DNA of 64,000 nucleotides from Salinimicrobium marinum (GCF_014651535.1 NZ_BMXB01000007.1:1-64000); one strand, 5' to 3'. Shown: positions 54,230 to 64,000, counted from the first letter of the stretch. The notes: a model not told the origin generated them from the letters alone. Translations and numbers: made by a program.

Positions 54230-55681
54230 TTAATTATTTGCCTCTTTTGGTCTTTTCAGAAGAAATAATCCGAAGCAGGTGATTGCAGCATTGACAAGCA
54301 GGATTTCAAATCCGAATTTATACCCGTTGAACCAGGCTGTGGAATTCACATCAAGAAGGACGCAAATGATAGGCGACAAAATACATACCACCGGCACCAG
54401 TTTGTCTTTTACCTGCCTTTTTGATAAAAGTCCGAAAGCAAATAATCCCAGAAGCGGACCATACGTGAAACCTGCCACTTTGAACACAGCGTTTACCACA
54501 CTACTGTCGTTTATCTGGCTAAATATAATAATCACACAAAACATGATGATGGTAAAGCCTATATGCACCAGAAGTCTCGTTCTCTTTTGCCCTTCTACTT
54601 TTCTTTTCGGCACATCGAGAATATCCACACAAAAAGAGGTGGTAAGGGCTGTCAATGCGGAATCTGCACTCGAAAAAGCAGCAGCCACGATCCCCAGCAG
54701 GAAGACGATTCCTGCAACTGTTCCGAAGTGATTTAAAGCGAGCATAGGATACAGATCATCGGTACTTTCGGGAACTGAAATTCCCTGATCCAAAGCAAAT
54801 TTGTACAGCAGCACTCCTAACGCCAGAAACAATACAGTCGAAAAGAAGAAAGTAATGGAAAACCAGAAAATATTCTTCTGAGCATCTGAAGTTTTCTTAA
54901 TCGTAAGGTTTTTCTGCATCACATTCTGGTCGAGTCCGTTCATGGCAATAGTGATGAAAATCCCGGCCAAGAAAGTCTTAAAGAAGTTACGATCCGAACG
55001 CCAGTCCCATTCAAAAATGTTGGACATATCACTTTCTGCCACTGTATTTACCAAACCCGGAATGGTAAGGTCTAAATGATCTACCACGATAAACATACTG
55101 ATTATCACTGCCAGCAATAAAAAAGTAGTTTGCAGCGTGTCTGTCCATACGATAGTTTTTATTCCCCCACGGAAGGTATACAGCCAAATTAACAGAATAG
55201 TGGTGAAAACAGTGACATAAAACGGAATTCCAAAAGCATCAAAAAATGCGATTTGCAGCACCAAAGCTGCCAAAAACAACCTGAAAGAAGCACCAATGGT
55301 TTGTGAGATCAAAAAGAAGGAAGAGCCGGTTAAATAAGAGCTCCTTCCAAACCTGTTATTGAGGTATTCATAAATAGACACCAGTTTCAGCTTGTAAAAC
55401 AGTGGAATGAGCACCAGGGCAATCACAGCATAACCTACCATATTTCCCATGACAAACTGAAGGTAGGTCCAGTTGGAATTCCCGACTTCCCCCGGGACAG
55501 AAATAAAAGTTACCCCGGATAAGGTAGCACCCACCATTCCGAAAGCCACCAGAAACCATGGAGATTCACGGTTTGCCGTAAAAAAGGTGGCATTATCGGC
55601 TTTACGGGAAGTGAAATAGCTTATGCCTAGAAGCAGTGCAAAATATCCGGCAATGATGCTAAAAACGAGTAGAGGGGTCAT
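54230..55681 (-). CDS. Sodium:solute symporter
   Basis: 483 residues with about 13 membrane helices from the first residues (FSIIAGYFALLLGISYFTS). The motif TANRESPWFLVAFGMVGATLSGVTFISVPG near 35-64 is characteristic of the SSS family; GLLSKRQVKDK is a late cytoplasmic loop. It imports a small solute with sodium ions across the inner membrane. Being first in an operon with the Ala-Glu epimerase and the NlpC/P60 peptidase, it probably takes up a product of peptidoglycan breakdown, such as a dipeptide or MurNAc. The substrate is not readable from sequence. Confidence 0.85.
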   Translation of the reverse strand: MTPLLVFSIIAGYFALLLGISYFTSRKADNATFFTANRESPWFLVAFGMVGATLSGVTFISVPGEVGNSNWTYLQFVMGNMVGYAVIALVLIPLFYKLKLVSIYEYLNNRFGRSSYLTGSSFFLISQTIGASFRLFLAALVLQIAFFDAFGIPFYVTVFTTILLIWLYTFRGGIKTIVWTDTLQTTFLLLAVIISMFIVVDHLDLTIPGLVNTVAESDMSNIFEWDWRSDRNFFKTFLAGIFITIAMNGLDQNVMQKNLTIKKTSDAQKNIFWFSITFFFSTVLFLALGVLLYKFALDQGISVPESTDDLYPMLALNHFGTVAGIVFLLGIVAAAFSSADSALTALTTSFCVDILDVPKRKVEGQKRTRLLVHIGFTIIMFCVIIIFSQINDSSVVNAVFKVAGFTYGPLLGLFAFGLLSKRQVKDKLVPVVCILSPIICVLLDVNSTAWFNGYKFGFEILLVNAAITCFGLFLLKRPKEANN

Positions 55682-55698
55682 AAATTGGGATTAGAAAA

Positions 55699-55744
55699 GG
55701 TTGTTTAAAGCACATCAATTAAATATTGAAAACTTTAAACAACC
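55699..55744 (-). terminator. Terminator after the SusD gene at 55772-57271
   Basis: GGTTGTTTAAAG (55699-55710) and CTTTAAACAACC (55733-55744) are perfectly complementary; TTTTC follows on the minus strand. It separates the SusCD pair from the symporter operon. Confidence 0.7.
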
Positions 55745-55771
55745 CTTTTATTAAATGCTGTAGATCAAATT

Positions 55772-57271
55772 TTATTCTTCCATATTCCACCATAATGGAG
55801 TGGTTAATCTCACATATGGATCATTGGTTGGCATATTTTCATAATTACGGTCTTCTTCATTATATTCATACATCATAGCCTCCAGCCAGTCATCATCATT
55901 GGGGAAAATATCAAGATTTACATTTTCCGGACGTTGTAAACCAGGATAAATTTCTGAACTATAATCCATTCTTCTCATATCTACCCATGTCTCTGGATTC
56001 AACATATTAGCGATATATTTTTGAACCATTATTTCTGACAGACCTAAACCAGAAACACCTATGTTCGTTTCTATTTGTGTAATGTAATCCTCGATCTCTT
56101 CTCCGGGCATATTTAGTTTCTGCATATCTGCACGTATTCCTGTGATATACGCATCATAAGCTCCTGTAGCATCACCACTCCTTAGTTTAGCTTCTGCTTC
56201 AATGAATTTCACTTCACTGTAGGTCATCATGTACGTAGGTGAATCGGGCTGAGTATAGAAACCACCATTACCTAAGGAGTAATCATCAGGTGAATTTCCG
56301 TCTAAACCTCTTCCAGTGACCACCCCTTGGTATCCACCATTTACTGCTTCTGGAACAATAACTTCCAGACGTGGATCTTCATAGGGATTTTCCAGATCAA
56401 GAGAATTTTTCATCAACTCCACAAAAAAGTCTGAAAAGAAATCAAATCTTGATGACCCATAACCGTTTTCACTAAAAGGTTGGTTGTCATTTTCCATTTC
56501 TCCTCCACCATAGCTAATTAAGGCATTGTCTTCATTAGAGCTAAAACCTTTTTCAGCGGCATCCACTATTGCCTGAGGATCATATGCATGTTCCCCCGAT
56601 GATTTTTTGCTTAAGTGGTTCAGGTATCTTGCTTTTATAGAATAAGCAAACTTTTTCCATTTCTCATGATCGCCTCCATACAGAACGTCACCTCCTTCAT
56701 CATTAAGTCCTATGGGACTGTCTAAATCCAGCTCAACGACAGCCTGGTCCAAAAGCTCAAAAATCCGTTCGTAAACTTCTTCCTGGCTTTGAAATGAAGG
56801 TGTGATATTCATGGAAGACTCACTATCATAAGTTTCATCCAAAACTATATCTCCATATTGATCTGTAGTCATTCCCAAAATATAGGCGCGCAATATCTTC
56901 CCAACGGCAACATAATTTGGTGCTCCATGTTTTTCACCTAAAAAAATTAGATCTGCAGTGTTTGGAAGCGCATAGACGTAAGCGTTCTGCCATAAAAAAT
57001 ATTGCCCATTGGTCATAAAAGTATTCCATGATTCAGAGTAATATGCACTAGTATTCTGAGAACCATATTGAACTACCCCTAAAACCTCACGCACCCCACG
57101 ATATTGCGCAGTGGCTACTGTATTCTCTATAGCTCCCTGTATTCTATATTGAGGCGCTAAAGATGTTGTAGTTGGTGCAGTTACAGATTGATTGACATCA
57201 AAATAATCATCACTACAAGAGCTCGCAGAACCTATGATGAAAACTGAAAGTAGATATCTAAATAATTTCAT
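55772..57271 (-). CDS. SusD/RagB-family nutrient-binding lipoprotein
   Basis: 499 residues with lipobox SASSC near 15-19, placing it on the outer-membrane surface. The SusD-like helical fold is suggested by the TPR-rich interior (ILRAYILGMTTDQYGDIV near 128) and the C-terminal NPETWVDMRRMDYSS near 425. The SusC partner gene lies 12 bases upstream. SusD proteins lid the SusC channel and capture the ligand. Given the neighbours, peptidoglycan fragments or linked peptides are the likely ligand. The layout resembles the SusD-like_2 branch; exact binding is unknown. Confidence 0.88.
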   Translation of the reverse strand: MKLFRYLLSVFIIGSASSCSDDYFDVNQSVTAPTTTSLAPQYRIQGAIENTVATAQYRGVREVLGVVQYGSQNTSAYYSESWNTFMTNGQYFLWQNAYVYALPNTADLIFLGEKHGAPNYVAVGKILRAYILGMTTDQYGDIVLDETYDSESSMNITPSFQSQEEVYERIFELLDQAVVELDLDSPIGLNDEGGDVLYGGDHEKWKKFAYSIKARYLNHLSKKSSGEHAYDPQAIVDAAEKGFSSNEDNALISYGGGEMENDNQPFSENGYGSSRFDFFSDFFVELMKNSLDLENPYEDPRLEVIVPEAVNGGYQGVVTGRGLDGNSPDDYSLGNGGFYTQPDSPTYMMTYSEVKFIEAEAKLRSGDATGAYDAYITGIRADMQKLNMPGEEIEDYITQIETNIGVSGLGLSEIMVQKYIANMLNPETWVDMRRMDYSSEIYPGLQRPENVNLDIFPNDDDWLEAMMYEYNEEDRNYENMPTNDPYVRLTTPLWWNMEE

Positions 57272-57283
57272 CTTTATAATTTT

Positions 57284-60200
57284 TTAAAATTTAAACCTTA
57301 ATCCTATATCAACTCCTTTTGTGTTAGGAGTCCCTAAATTATCAATTCCCATGGATCCGGCTCCGGCAATGCCCGCACCAAAAGTATTTACTTCAGGGTC
57401 TACACCACTGTAATCTGTAATGGTAAATAAATTTCTTCCGGTAATATTTAACTGTGCAGAAAGAATGGATAAACTTTCCAGAAAACTTTCAGGCAAATTA
57501 TAACTAAGTGTTACATATCTTAGCCTCACAAAAGATGCATCTTCAATAAAATTTTCCGCATTTCTTGAGTAGTAATTCTGGTAGTAAGATTGATCTTTTA
57601 ATACCTCAGTTGTATTAGGATTTCCATCAACATCGACACCTTCAATTACAATCGTTTCACCTCTATCCACCGTATTTGCACCTAAACCATAATAAGCCAA
57701 AGCAGATTCTGTAGCATTATAAACCTCCTGTCCCTGAACAAAATCCAATAAGAAGGACAGATTCAAATTTTTATAACTCATAGAATTTGAAATTCCAAGG
57801 GTCCAGTCGGGAATACGATTGACATTATCGAAAACTGCTGCTTCAAGACTTGGTAAACCATTTGAATTTACTACTACCTGGCCATTTTCATTTGTAACCG
57901 GCCTGTTACCTCTAAGGCCAAATAATGAACCATCAAGAATAGCGGCACCGGCAGCAGTACTGTTAAACGTCCATGAATCAGACAAATAAACTTCGTTTAA
58001 CTGACCTGGTAAATCTTCAACATGACTTTGATTTAAACCAAAATTAAAATTCATGTCCCATTGAAATTCCGATTCTCTGGATAATGGCCTCACCGATAGC
58101 ATAGCCTCAATTCCTTTATTAATAATAGCTCCACCATTAAGAGTAGCATAAAAAGTTCCGGCAGAAGGTGGCACTCTTATGTCTCTTAGGATTTGATTAT
58201 CAGATTCACTGTAGTAAAGACTTAGATCAAGACCCAACCTGTTTTGAAAGAAACGTGAATCGAGTCCTACTTCATAACTATCCGTAAACTCCGGCTCAAG
58301 GTTTGGGTTACCTACATTTACTCCATTATAAGTATAAGCAGAACTTGCAAGCCCGTTAATATTTGTTCCCAGAGAACTTTCCAATGCGCCAATAGGTGCA
58401 TCCTTACCCACTTTTGCCCATGTAGACCTTAACTTTAGAAAGGTCAAACCATTTTCTGAAGTAATATCGTTTCCTGCATCTTTAAATAAATCTGTTATAA
58501 CAGCAGATGCCCCTATGGATGGATAAAAGAATGATCTTTTATCTTCAGGCAAGGTAGATGACCAGTCATTTCTTCCTGTGGCCGTAAGGAAAAGTGCATC
58601 TTTCCAGGAGAGTTTTAGCTCTCCAAAAACACCTACAGTTCTCTTTCTCGTGATCACTTCCGAAATTGATTGGTTCTCCTGTAGCACGTTTCCGATGCTG
58701 TAGATACCCGGTGCCAAAAATCCTCTACCTGTAGCATAAACAGAATTTATTTCTAAATCTTCAACCGTATTACCTACTAAAGCACTAATATCGAAATCTT
58801 CTGAAAGATCTTTTTCATAACTCAAAATCAAGTTTGAGGTAGTCCTTCTATGGTTTCTCTCGGTTTGACTGATGTAGCCATCCTCACGGTTTTCTATTAA
58901 TGAACCGTCGCCGGTAATTCTTTTGCTAAACTCATCATAATAATCTGTACCTAATTTGTAGGATAAATTAAAACCTTCAAGGAAGTTGTAATTAATACTT
59001 AAAATACCAATAAGCCTGTTGACCTTGTTGGTATTAGGACTGTTTTGTATACTCCAGTAAGGATTGTCGAACATTTGATCCTGATAGATCATTTTTTGAG
59101 AACCATCGTCATTTAAGTAGTCACTAATATCCACATTAATTGGGTAAGAAAGTAAACTGCTAAAACTACTTCCTGAAGCATTCCCTTGTTTTGTGCTGCT
59201 AATATCTGTAACTATATAATTGGCAGAAGCTCCAACAGTAAGATTATCATTAAATTGTGAAGTAGAGTTGATTTTAAATGAAGTCTTATCGTAATTAGTA
59301 CCTTCTATCACTCCCTCCTGCGACAAATCACCAATAGAAAGATAAATTTGGCTCTTTTCCGAACCTCCTGAATAACTAACGTTGTGATTTTGTGTTATGG
59401 CTGTATTATAGAAATCTTCAATATGATTATACGTCTGGATACCGGAAGATAATCTTTCTCCCCAGGAGAACTCGGAATCTGAATCATAGGATAGACCTTC
59501 TTCAGTAACAAGTTCCCTTCCCTGTCCAAACATATCCTGAACATTGGGAGTTCCTAGTACTTCATCAAAAGAAAGAGATCCCGAATAAGAAATAGTACTA
59601 CGCCCTGCTTTTCCTTTTTTTGTTGTTATAATCACTGCTCCTTCAGCAGCCTGAATCCCATAAAGGGCGGCTGCTGCAGGTCCTTTTAAAACCGAAATAC
59701 TTTCAATATCCTCTGGGTTAATATCTGAAGCCCTGTTAGGACTAGCCACTTCAAGACTTGAGCTTGTTGAGTTATCAATAGGCACTCCATCAACTACTAT
59801 TAAAGGTTGATTGTTACCCGTAATAGAAGAACCACCCCGAATAAGGATAACGGCAGAAGATCCCGGTGCACCACCAGAATTGGCTATTGTAACTCCGGAA
59901 ACTTTCCCTTGAAGTCCGCTCACTACATTTGGTTGATTTCCTTCCATCAACTCCTCTCCCTGAACTTCCTGAACAGCATAACCCAACGCTTTTTTCTCGC
60001 GCTCAATTCCTAATGCTGTTACAACCACTTCGTTAAGACTCTCCATATCGGTAGCCATAGTAACATTGAGTGAAGATCGATCTCCTGCTGAAATTTCCCG
60101 TTTTTGAAAACCTAAAGACGAGAACACAAGGACAGGGTTCTCTTCACTTACAGATATTGAAAATTCACCATTAAAATCTGTCACTGTACCATTTGTAGTG

Positions 60201-60343
60201 TTCTTCACCAAGATGTTCACACCCGGCAAAGGCATATTATTATCATCCACTACAACTCCTGTGATCTCCCTCTCCTGTGCAAAAGATTGCAGAGTGGTAA
60301 GAAAAACGGCAAACAACATTAGCGTTTGTAACTTTCTTTTCAT
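57284..60343 (-). CDS. SusC/RagA-family TonB-dependent outer-membrane transporter
   Basis: About 1,019 residues starting at the ATG of 60343 (13 earlier residues are unlikely). A signal peptide (FAVFLTTLQSFAQ) is followed by a carboxypeptidase-like domain (GVVVDDNNMPLPGVNILVK), the TonB box/plug region (NEVVVTALGIEREKKALGYAVQ; VLIRGGSSITGNNQPLIVVDG; SISVLKGPAAAALYG) and a barrel ending in DIGLRFKF. It forms the energy-driven channel for the ligand caught by its SusD partner. Promoter region 60344-60487 is AT-rich with no regulator binding site that I can defend. Such susC promoters are reported targets of dCas12f-sigma systems elsewhere. Confidence 0.92.
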   Translation of the reverse strand: MKRKLQTLMLFAVFLTTLQSFAQEREITGVVVDDNNMPLPGVNILVKNTTNGTVTDFNGEFSISVSEENPVLVFSSLGFQKREISAGDRSSLNVTMATDMESLNEVVVTALGIEREKKALGYAVQEVQGEELMEGNQPNVVSGLQGKVSGVTIANSGGAPGSSAVILIRGGSSITGNNQPLIVVDGVPIDNSTSSSLEVASPNRASDINPEDIESISVLKGPAAAALYGIQAAEGAVIITTKKGKAGRSTISYSGSLSFDEVLGTPNVQDMFGQGRELVTEEGLSYDSDSEFSWGERLSSGIQTYNHIEDFYNTAITQNHNVSYSGGSEKSQIYLSIGDLSQEGVIEGTNYDKTSFKINSTSQFNDNLTVGASANYIVTDISSTKQGNASGSSFSSLLSYPINVDISDYLNDDGSQKMIYQDQMFDNPYWSIQNSPNTNKVNRLIGILSINYNFLEGFNLSYKLGTDYYDEFSKRITGDGSLIENREDGYISQTERNHRRTTSNLILSYEKDLSEDFDISALVGNTVEDLEINSVYATGRGFLAPGIYSIGNVLQENQSISEVITRKRTVGVFGELKLSWKDALFLTATGRNDWSSTLPEDKRSFFYPSIGASAVITDLFKDAGNDITSENGLTFLKLRSTWAKVGKDAPIGALESSLGTNINGLASSAYTYNGVNVGNPNLEPEFTDSYEVGLDSRFFQNRLGLDLSLYYSESDNQILRDIRVPPSAGTFYATLNGGAIINKGIEAMLSVRPLSRESEFQWDMNFNFGLNQSHVEDLPGQLNEVYLSDSWTFNSTAAGAAILDGSLFGLRGNRPVTNENGQVVVNSNGLPSLEAAVFDNVNRIPDWTLGISNSMSYKNLNLSFLLDFVQGQEVYNATESALAYYGLGANTVDRGETIVIEGVDVDGNPNTTEVLKDQSYYQNYYSRNAENFIEDASFVRLRYVTLSYNLPESFLESLSILSAQLNITGRNLFTITDYSGVDPEVNTFGAGIAGAGSMGIDNLGTPNTKGVDIGLRFKF

Positions 60344-60487
60344 ATTAATTTTGTTAAAATTTGCTAAAAAACCAGAAAGCAAGTTAAAATAAAACTTTAA
60401 ATAATAAACTGATTCCTACGATTTTTTTATGGAAACGCACTTTCTTCTAATAAATTTTTATGAAAGAAAGAGATTCTGAGGGCTATA

Positions 60488-62131
60488 CTACGGGTTATTT
60501 TTAATCAAAATTTCTTTAAATTCACTTTCATTTCCGGTTTTGTCTACGGTTGTTACGGCAATAGCTTTCACAGGTAATTTTCCTGATCTCGTTTCTATAA
60601 AAGCAGGGATTTCCAGCAGGTGGTCCTTCCGGTTCATTATTTTGTAATTCCAGGTGGCGTCATATCTGTAGTACACAACATACCTGAAAGCATCTTCGGC
60701 ATCGGCAGGAACCCATGTAATCTTGAGGTTATTTCCATTTATTTCCGAAACTGCTAGGGGAGATTCAGGTGCTTTGTCATCCAGCCATGGTGTGGCCGGT
60801 ACAAGGGCTTCTTTCTTATAGGGACCCTCTACTATGGCTTTTGCGAGGCTGGGGCTCTTTACCAGCGGACCAATGCTCCAGTGAACAACTCCCGGACTTT
60901 CGGCTAACATTCCTCGGGAAATCATAATTTGATTCAGGGTTTCATCTGCATTTTTTTCATCTCCACCCAAACCAACATTAATACCAGGCCATAAATGTCT
61001 TTTTTGATGGTTCTCTTCTTGCCACCAACCCAACAAAACCGGAAAACTCTGAGAAAATTGATTAATTTTCCAGTACAACTGAGGCGTATAATAATCAATC
61101 CAGCCTTCATTCAACCACAAGCGTGCATCTGCATACAATTCATTATGCTGATCCATTCCTGCAACAGATTTAGGATATCCAGGACGCCAGATGCCAAAAG
61201 GACTTAATCCGAATTTAACTTCAGGTTTTTCGGCTTTTATCTGCTTGTACAGATTTTTTATAAAATCGTTTACTCCTTCACGACGCCAGTCTGCCCTGGA
61301 AAGTTCACCTCCGGTTTGTTTATAGGCATTCCAGCTTTTGTCATCGGGAAAGTCTTTTCCGTTGTTATAAGAAGTGTAGGGATAAAAATAATCATCAAAG
61401 TGGATACCGTCTAGGTCATAACGGTTAATAAGATCCATCACCACTTTGGTTGATCGTTCTTTGGTTCCTTCCAGAGAAGGATCCATCCACCACATTCCGT
61501 TGGCAAGTTCCACAACCAGCTCCGGATTTGTTTTAATTACAGATTGATCACTGATTTCTTTTCCGGTGGTGTGATGTGCCCTATAAGGATTTAACCATGC
61601 ATGTAATTCAAGTCCGCGGTCATGAGCTGCCTCAATCCAAAAATGTAAGGGATCATAATGAGGTTCCGGAGCTTTTCCCTGCTTTCCGGTTAAATAATAG
61701 GACCATGGTTCAAGCTCGCTCTCATAAAGTGCATCTGCCTGCGGCCGCACCTGAAAAACAACAGCATTAAAATTATTATTCTTTAAGAAATCCAGCAGTT
61801 CAATAGCCTCACGTTGTTGTTCCTGAGCACTTAATCCTGGTTTGCTGGGCCAGTTGATATTGGCAACAGTAGCAACCCACGCAGCACGAAATTCTCTATC
61901 CGCTTCCGGAAAATTTTTCTTTTCTTTTTTCACAACCGGAGCTGGCTGTATTTCTTCTTCAGCCACTTCGGGAGTTTCAGGAGCTTCAGGAACTTCAGGT
62001 GCTCCATTTTCTTCAGAAACCTGTTGTTCTTGTGGTTCGTTATCCTGAACCACAGGTTTAGGACTTGAACAGGAATTAAATAAAATCAGGACTATAAAAA
62101 ATTTAAAAAACCAGGAACGTTGTAGGGACAT
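60488..62131 (-). CDS. GHL10-type (DUF187/YngK-like) glycosidase lipoprotein
   Basis: 547 residues. Lipobox LILFNSC near 16-22, a Pro/Glu-rich linker (EVPEAPETPEVAEEE) and a glycoside-hydrolase barrel: FRAAWVATVANINWPSKPG near 82-100, AVVFQVRPQADALYESELEPWS near 123-145, LHAWLNPYRAHHT near 172 and DGIHFDDYFYPY near 237. A fibronectin-like domain ends the protein. DUF187 proteins belong to the GHL10 group and are often annotated as family 10 glycosylhydrolases; exact cleavage is uncertain. It sits between the two SusD genes, in a peptidoglycan-related cluster. Confidence 0.85.
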   Translation of the reverse strand: MSLQRSWFFKFFIVLILFNSCSSPKPVVQDNEPQEQQVSEENGAPEVPEAPETPEVAEEEIQPAPVVKKEKKNFPEADREFRAAWVATVANINWPSKPGLSAQEQQREAIELLDFLKNNNFNAVVFQVRPQADALYESELEPWSYYLTGKQGKAPEPHYDPLHFWIEAAHDRGLELHAWLNPYRAHHTTGKEISDQSVIKTNPELVVELANGMWWMDPSLEGTKERSTKVVMDLINRYDLDGIHFDDYFYPYTSYNNGKDFPDDKSWNAYKQTGGELSRADWRREGVNDFIKNLYKQIKAEKPEVKFGLSPFGIWRPGYPKSVAGMDQHNELYADARLWLNEGWIDYYTPQLYWKINQFSQSFPVLLGWWQEENHQKRHLWPGINVGLGGDEKNADETLNQIMISRGMLAESPGVVHWSIGPLVKSPSLAKAIVEGPYKKEALVPATPWLDDKAPESPLAVSEINGNNLKITWVPADAEDAFRYVVYYRYDATWNYKIMNRKDHLLEIPAFIETRSGKLPVKAIAVTTVDKTGNESEFKEILIKNNP

Positions 62132-62205
62132 ATGATGATTTATTTGACGGTGGATAAATTATTATTTCAGGGCGATCTAAGATAAATAAAGTCGTTAAAC
62201 AAATT

Positions 62206-62232
62206 GCCCCCCAGGTTTTCACCAAAGGGGGC
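62206..62232 (-). terminator. Terminator after the second SusD gene
   Basis: GCCCCC (62206-62211) and GGGGGC (62227-62232) form a strong stem with a 15-base loop. On the minus strand AATTTGTTT follows. It lies just beyond the SusD stop at 62255. Confidence 0.6.
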
Positions 62233-62254
62233 TAATTTTACTTTTACAGATTGT

Positions 62255-63967
62255 TTACTCCCAACCCGGATTTTGCTCCAGAGTCACTCCCTGGTCACTA
62301 TATAAAGTGATTTGATCTAATGGGACAGGATCAAGGTATACACGAGGATCGGTAAATTGCCTGATGGCAGTTTCGGCTGTTGCCGGGATAATATATCCTT
62401 CGTTTCCTTCGGTAAGGGTCAGGCTTTCCAATTCTTCTTCATAATCAGATTTGGAAATCCATGCACCCCTGTTTATATCGGGATTCTCTACCATGTCAAG
62501 ATACTCCAGTTTTCCCCATCTTCTTAAATCATCATTTCTGAAACCTTCCATCATCAATTCTACTCTTCGCTCTCTGCGAATTTCCCAGATAATAGGAGAA
62601 ACTTCAGGATCACGATCGGGATCTTCATAAGTATTCCCGTTGACGGCAGGTTGATCACCCATTACCTGTAAATCTGGCATGTTTACTCCAGGTCTGTTCC
62701 TTAATACGTTTATTGACTTATTCAGGTCCTCCTGAGTTAATGCAGGACCTCCAACAGTAGCAAGTTCTGCAGCAGCTTCAGCATAATTAATTAAAACTTC
62801 TCCAAAACGAATAACAGGAGCATCTGTAGGATTAAGGCTTGAAAAAGCTTCTGTATCGTCTTTCATATCTTCATTTAAGAATTTATGTGTAGCATAACCA
62901 GTAGTTGAATATGCAGTTGCTACTCCATTTACTCTTAATTCGTATGGCACAACAGTTTCATGTAAACGGGGATCTCTGTTCTCCATTACATTTTCTATCC
63001 CACGATCTCCCTGGTAAAGAGGTGAAATTTCAATAGGCAAACCGTCTTCTGCAAGGTAGGTTTCGACCGCATCTTTGGAAACCCCTGTTTGTGGTTCCCC
63101 TTCGTTGTTATAGCTCATAAGTGAATGAGTAAGCATACCAGTTTCATACTCCCTGAAAAGTATAACTTCAGGATTTCCATCAAGACTTAAAGAACTAAAA
63201 ACATCACGATAGTCACCAAGTGAATACCTACCAGATTCAATTACCTCGTTAGCCGCCCATTTTGCAGCTTCCAGATATTCTGCAGCCTTTTCGGTATTAT
63301 TACCATGATATTTCTGCCAGGTTCCTTCAAAAAGGAACACTCTTGACATAAAAGCTAAAACTACATCCCGGTTTACCTCCTGGCCCTGATTGTTAACAGA
63401 AACCCTCACATTTTCGGCCGCATACCTGAAATCTTCAAGAACTTTATCCATTACAAAAGTCCTGGAATCCCTTTCACGATACAAAGCCTCCGGATCTTCT
63501 TCGGAAAGTTCTTCTTCATACCACGGCACATCTCCAAAGCTACTTACCAGATCATGGTATTCAAGACCTCTGAAAAATCTTCCCACTCCTGTCCAGTGGG
63601 CAGTAGCTTCTTCTTCCATGGGTACACCCTGTACCCGGTCTATAAAAATGTTAGCTTTTCTTACCCAGGCAAAAGTCCAGCCTCCACCTGAAGTGGGAAC
63701 CTGTTTTGTAAAAGGACTGGGGTTTGTAGGACCAAAATCATCATTAAAAGATTCTCCCGTGAAATAATCACCCCACGTGTACCCCCTACCGTATCCGGTA
63801 AAAAATGCGGGATAAAATCCATAAGCAAATGTTTCTACATTCTGCTCGGTCTTCCAGTAGGTCTCATCTACCAATTGATCCTGGGGCGGAACTTCCAGAA
63901 AGTCTTTTTCACAACCAACTATGATTAATGAAAGAAAGAGAATTAAATATATTTTACTAGTTTTCAT
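62255..63967 (-). CDS. SusD/RagB-family lipoprotein (second copy)
   Basis: 570 residues with lipobox LIIVGC near 14-19. DYFTGESFNDDFGP and FFRGLEYHDLVSSFGDVPWYEEEL, followed by MSRVFLFEGTWQKYH, are typical SusD signatures; the C-terminal part has RRERRVELMMEGFRNDDLRRW. It should form a pair with a SusC gene directly to the right of the window, since position 63967 is only 33 bases from the window end. The ligand is unknown; the neighbourhood suggests peptidoglycan-derived oligomers. Confidence 0.9.
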   Translation of the reverse strand: MKTSKIYLILFLSLIIVGCEKDFLEVPPQDQLVDETYWKTEQNVETFAYGFYPAFFTGYGRGYTWGDYFTGESFNDDFGPTNPSPFTKQVPTSGGGWTFAWVRKANIFIDRVQGVPMEEEATAHWTGVGRFFRGLEYHDLVSSFGDVPWYEEELSEEDPEALYRERDSRTFVMDKVLEDFRYAAENVRVSVNNQGQEVNRDVVLAFMSRVFLFEGTWQKYHGNNTEKAAEYLEAAKWAANEVIESGRYSLGDYRDVFSSLSLDGNPEVILFREYETGMLTHSLMSYNNEGEPQTGVSKDAVETYLAEDGLPIEISPLYQGDRGIENVMENRDPRLHETVVPYELRVNGVATAYSTTGYATHKFLNEDMKDDTEAFSSLNPTDAPVIRFGEVLINYAEAAAELATVGGPALTQEDLNKSINVLRNRPGVNMPDLQVMGDQPAVNGNTYEDPDRDPEVSPIIWEIRRERRVELMMEGFRNDDLRRWGKLEYLDMVENPDINRGAWISKSDYEEELESLTLTEGNEGYIIPATAETAIRQFTDPRVYLDPVPLDQITLYSDQGVTLEQNPGWE

Positions 63968-64000
63968 AAGAATTGTTTTTTATTAAAACGAAGCCTGTAA

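Noticed and set aside
60344-60487. Guide target upstream of the SusC gene
   Set aside because: No stretch resembling 22439-22475 on either strand when read by eye; AT-rich only.

Overview
The window looks like a chromosomal segment of a marine-type member of the Flavobacteriaceae (Bacteroidota). Supporting signs are two SusC/SusD-type systems, low GC, Bacteroidota-type lipoproteins, and a core block holding methylmalonyl-CoA epimerase, rbfA, a LolC/FtsX-like permease and dusB. Genus cannot be fixed from sequence alone; Gramella, Salegentibacter or Zunongwangia relatives are my guess.

Positions 1 to about 33,100 form an accessory island that ends at the 3' side of a tRNA(CAU) gene (33100-33173, minus strand). 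From the left it holds: scars of IS66- and IS21-type insertion sequences (1-840); an eight-gene minus-strand operon (1038-18698) with a DNA methyltransferase, a specificity subunit, a giant NERD/double-kinase/P-loop protein, an unknown 514-residue protein, a giant HerA-like ATPase, a PP2C phosphatase and an AbiEi/AbiEii-like pair at its head. This matches the core of the methylation-associated defence system (MADS) as I remember it. Next come a small XRE regulator and a HEPN-like gene (18949-20051).

The most striking module is at 20502-22380: a sigma factor gene followed one base later by a truncated Cas12f/TnpB-like gene whose RuvC catalytic residues are lost, with a structured non-coding stretch directly downstream (22391-22475). 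This is the arrangement of the recently reported nuclease-dead Cas12f-sigma systems of Bacteroidota, in which a guide RNA brings a sigma factor and RNA polymerase to a DNA target. A mobilisation and replication cassette follows (24086-29315: relaxase, MobC, toprim primase, helicase, excisionase-like HTH). Then comes a three-gene candidate defence operon (29789-32867: DUF262 protein, DUF3696-like ATPase, and a protein whose C-terminus resembles colicin E3-type RNases). No integrase lies in the window, so the island's left end is outside it.

From 33,458 rightwards the DNA is ordinary chromosome. Positions 39,447-63,967 form a large cluster for taking up and breaking down peptidoglycan fragments. 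It encodes a GH3/beta-lactamase fusion, a NagX-like acyltransferase, a ROK regulator, a NagB-PIG-L fusion, an amidase lipoprotein, an amidase-NamZ fusion, a metallophosphoesterase with PQQ repeats, an NlpC/P60 peptidase, an L-Ala-D/L-Glu epimerase, a sodium:solute symporter, a SusC/SusD pair, a GHL10-type glycosidase and a second SusD whose SusC partner should lie just right of the window. Together these would cut muropeptides into amino sugars and dipeptides and feed them to central metabolism.
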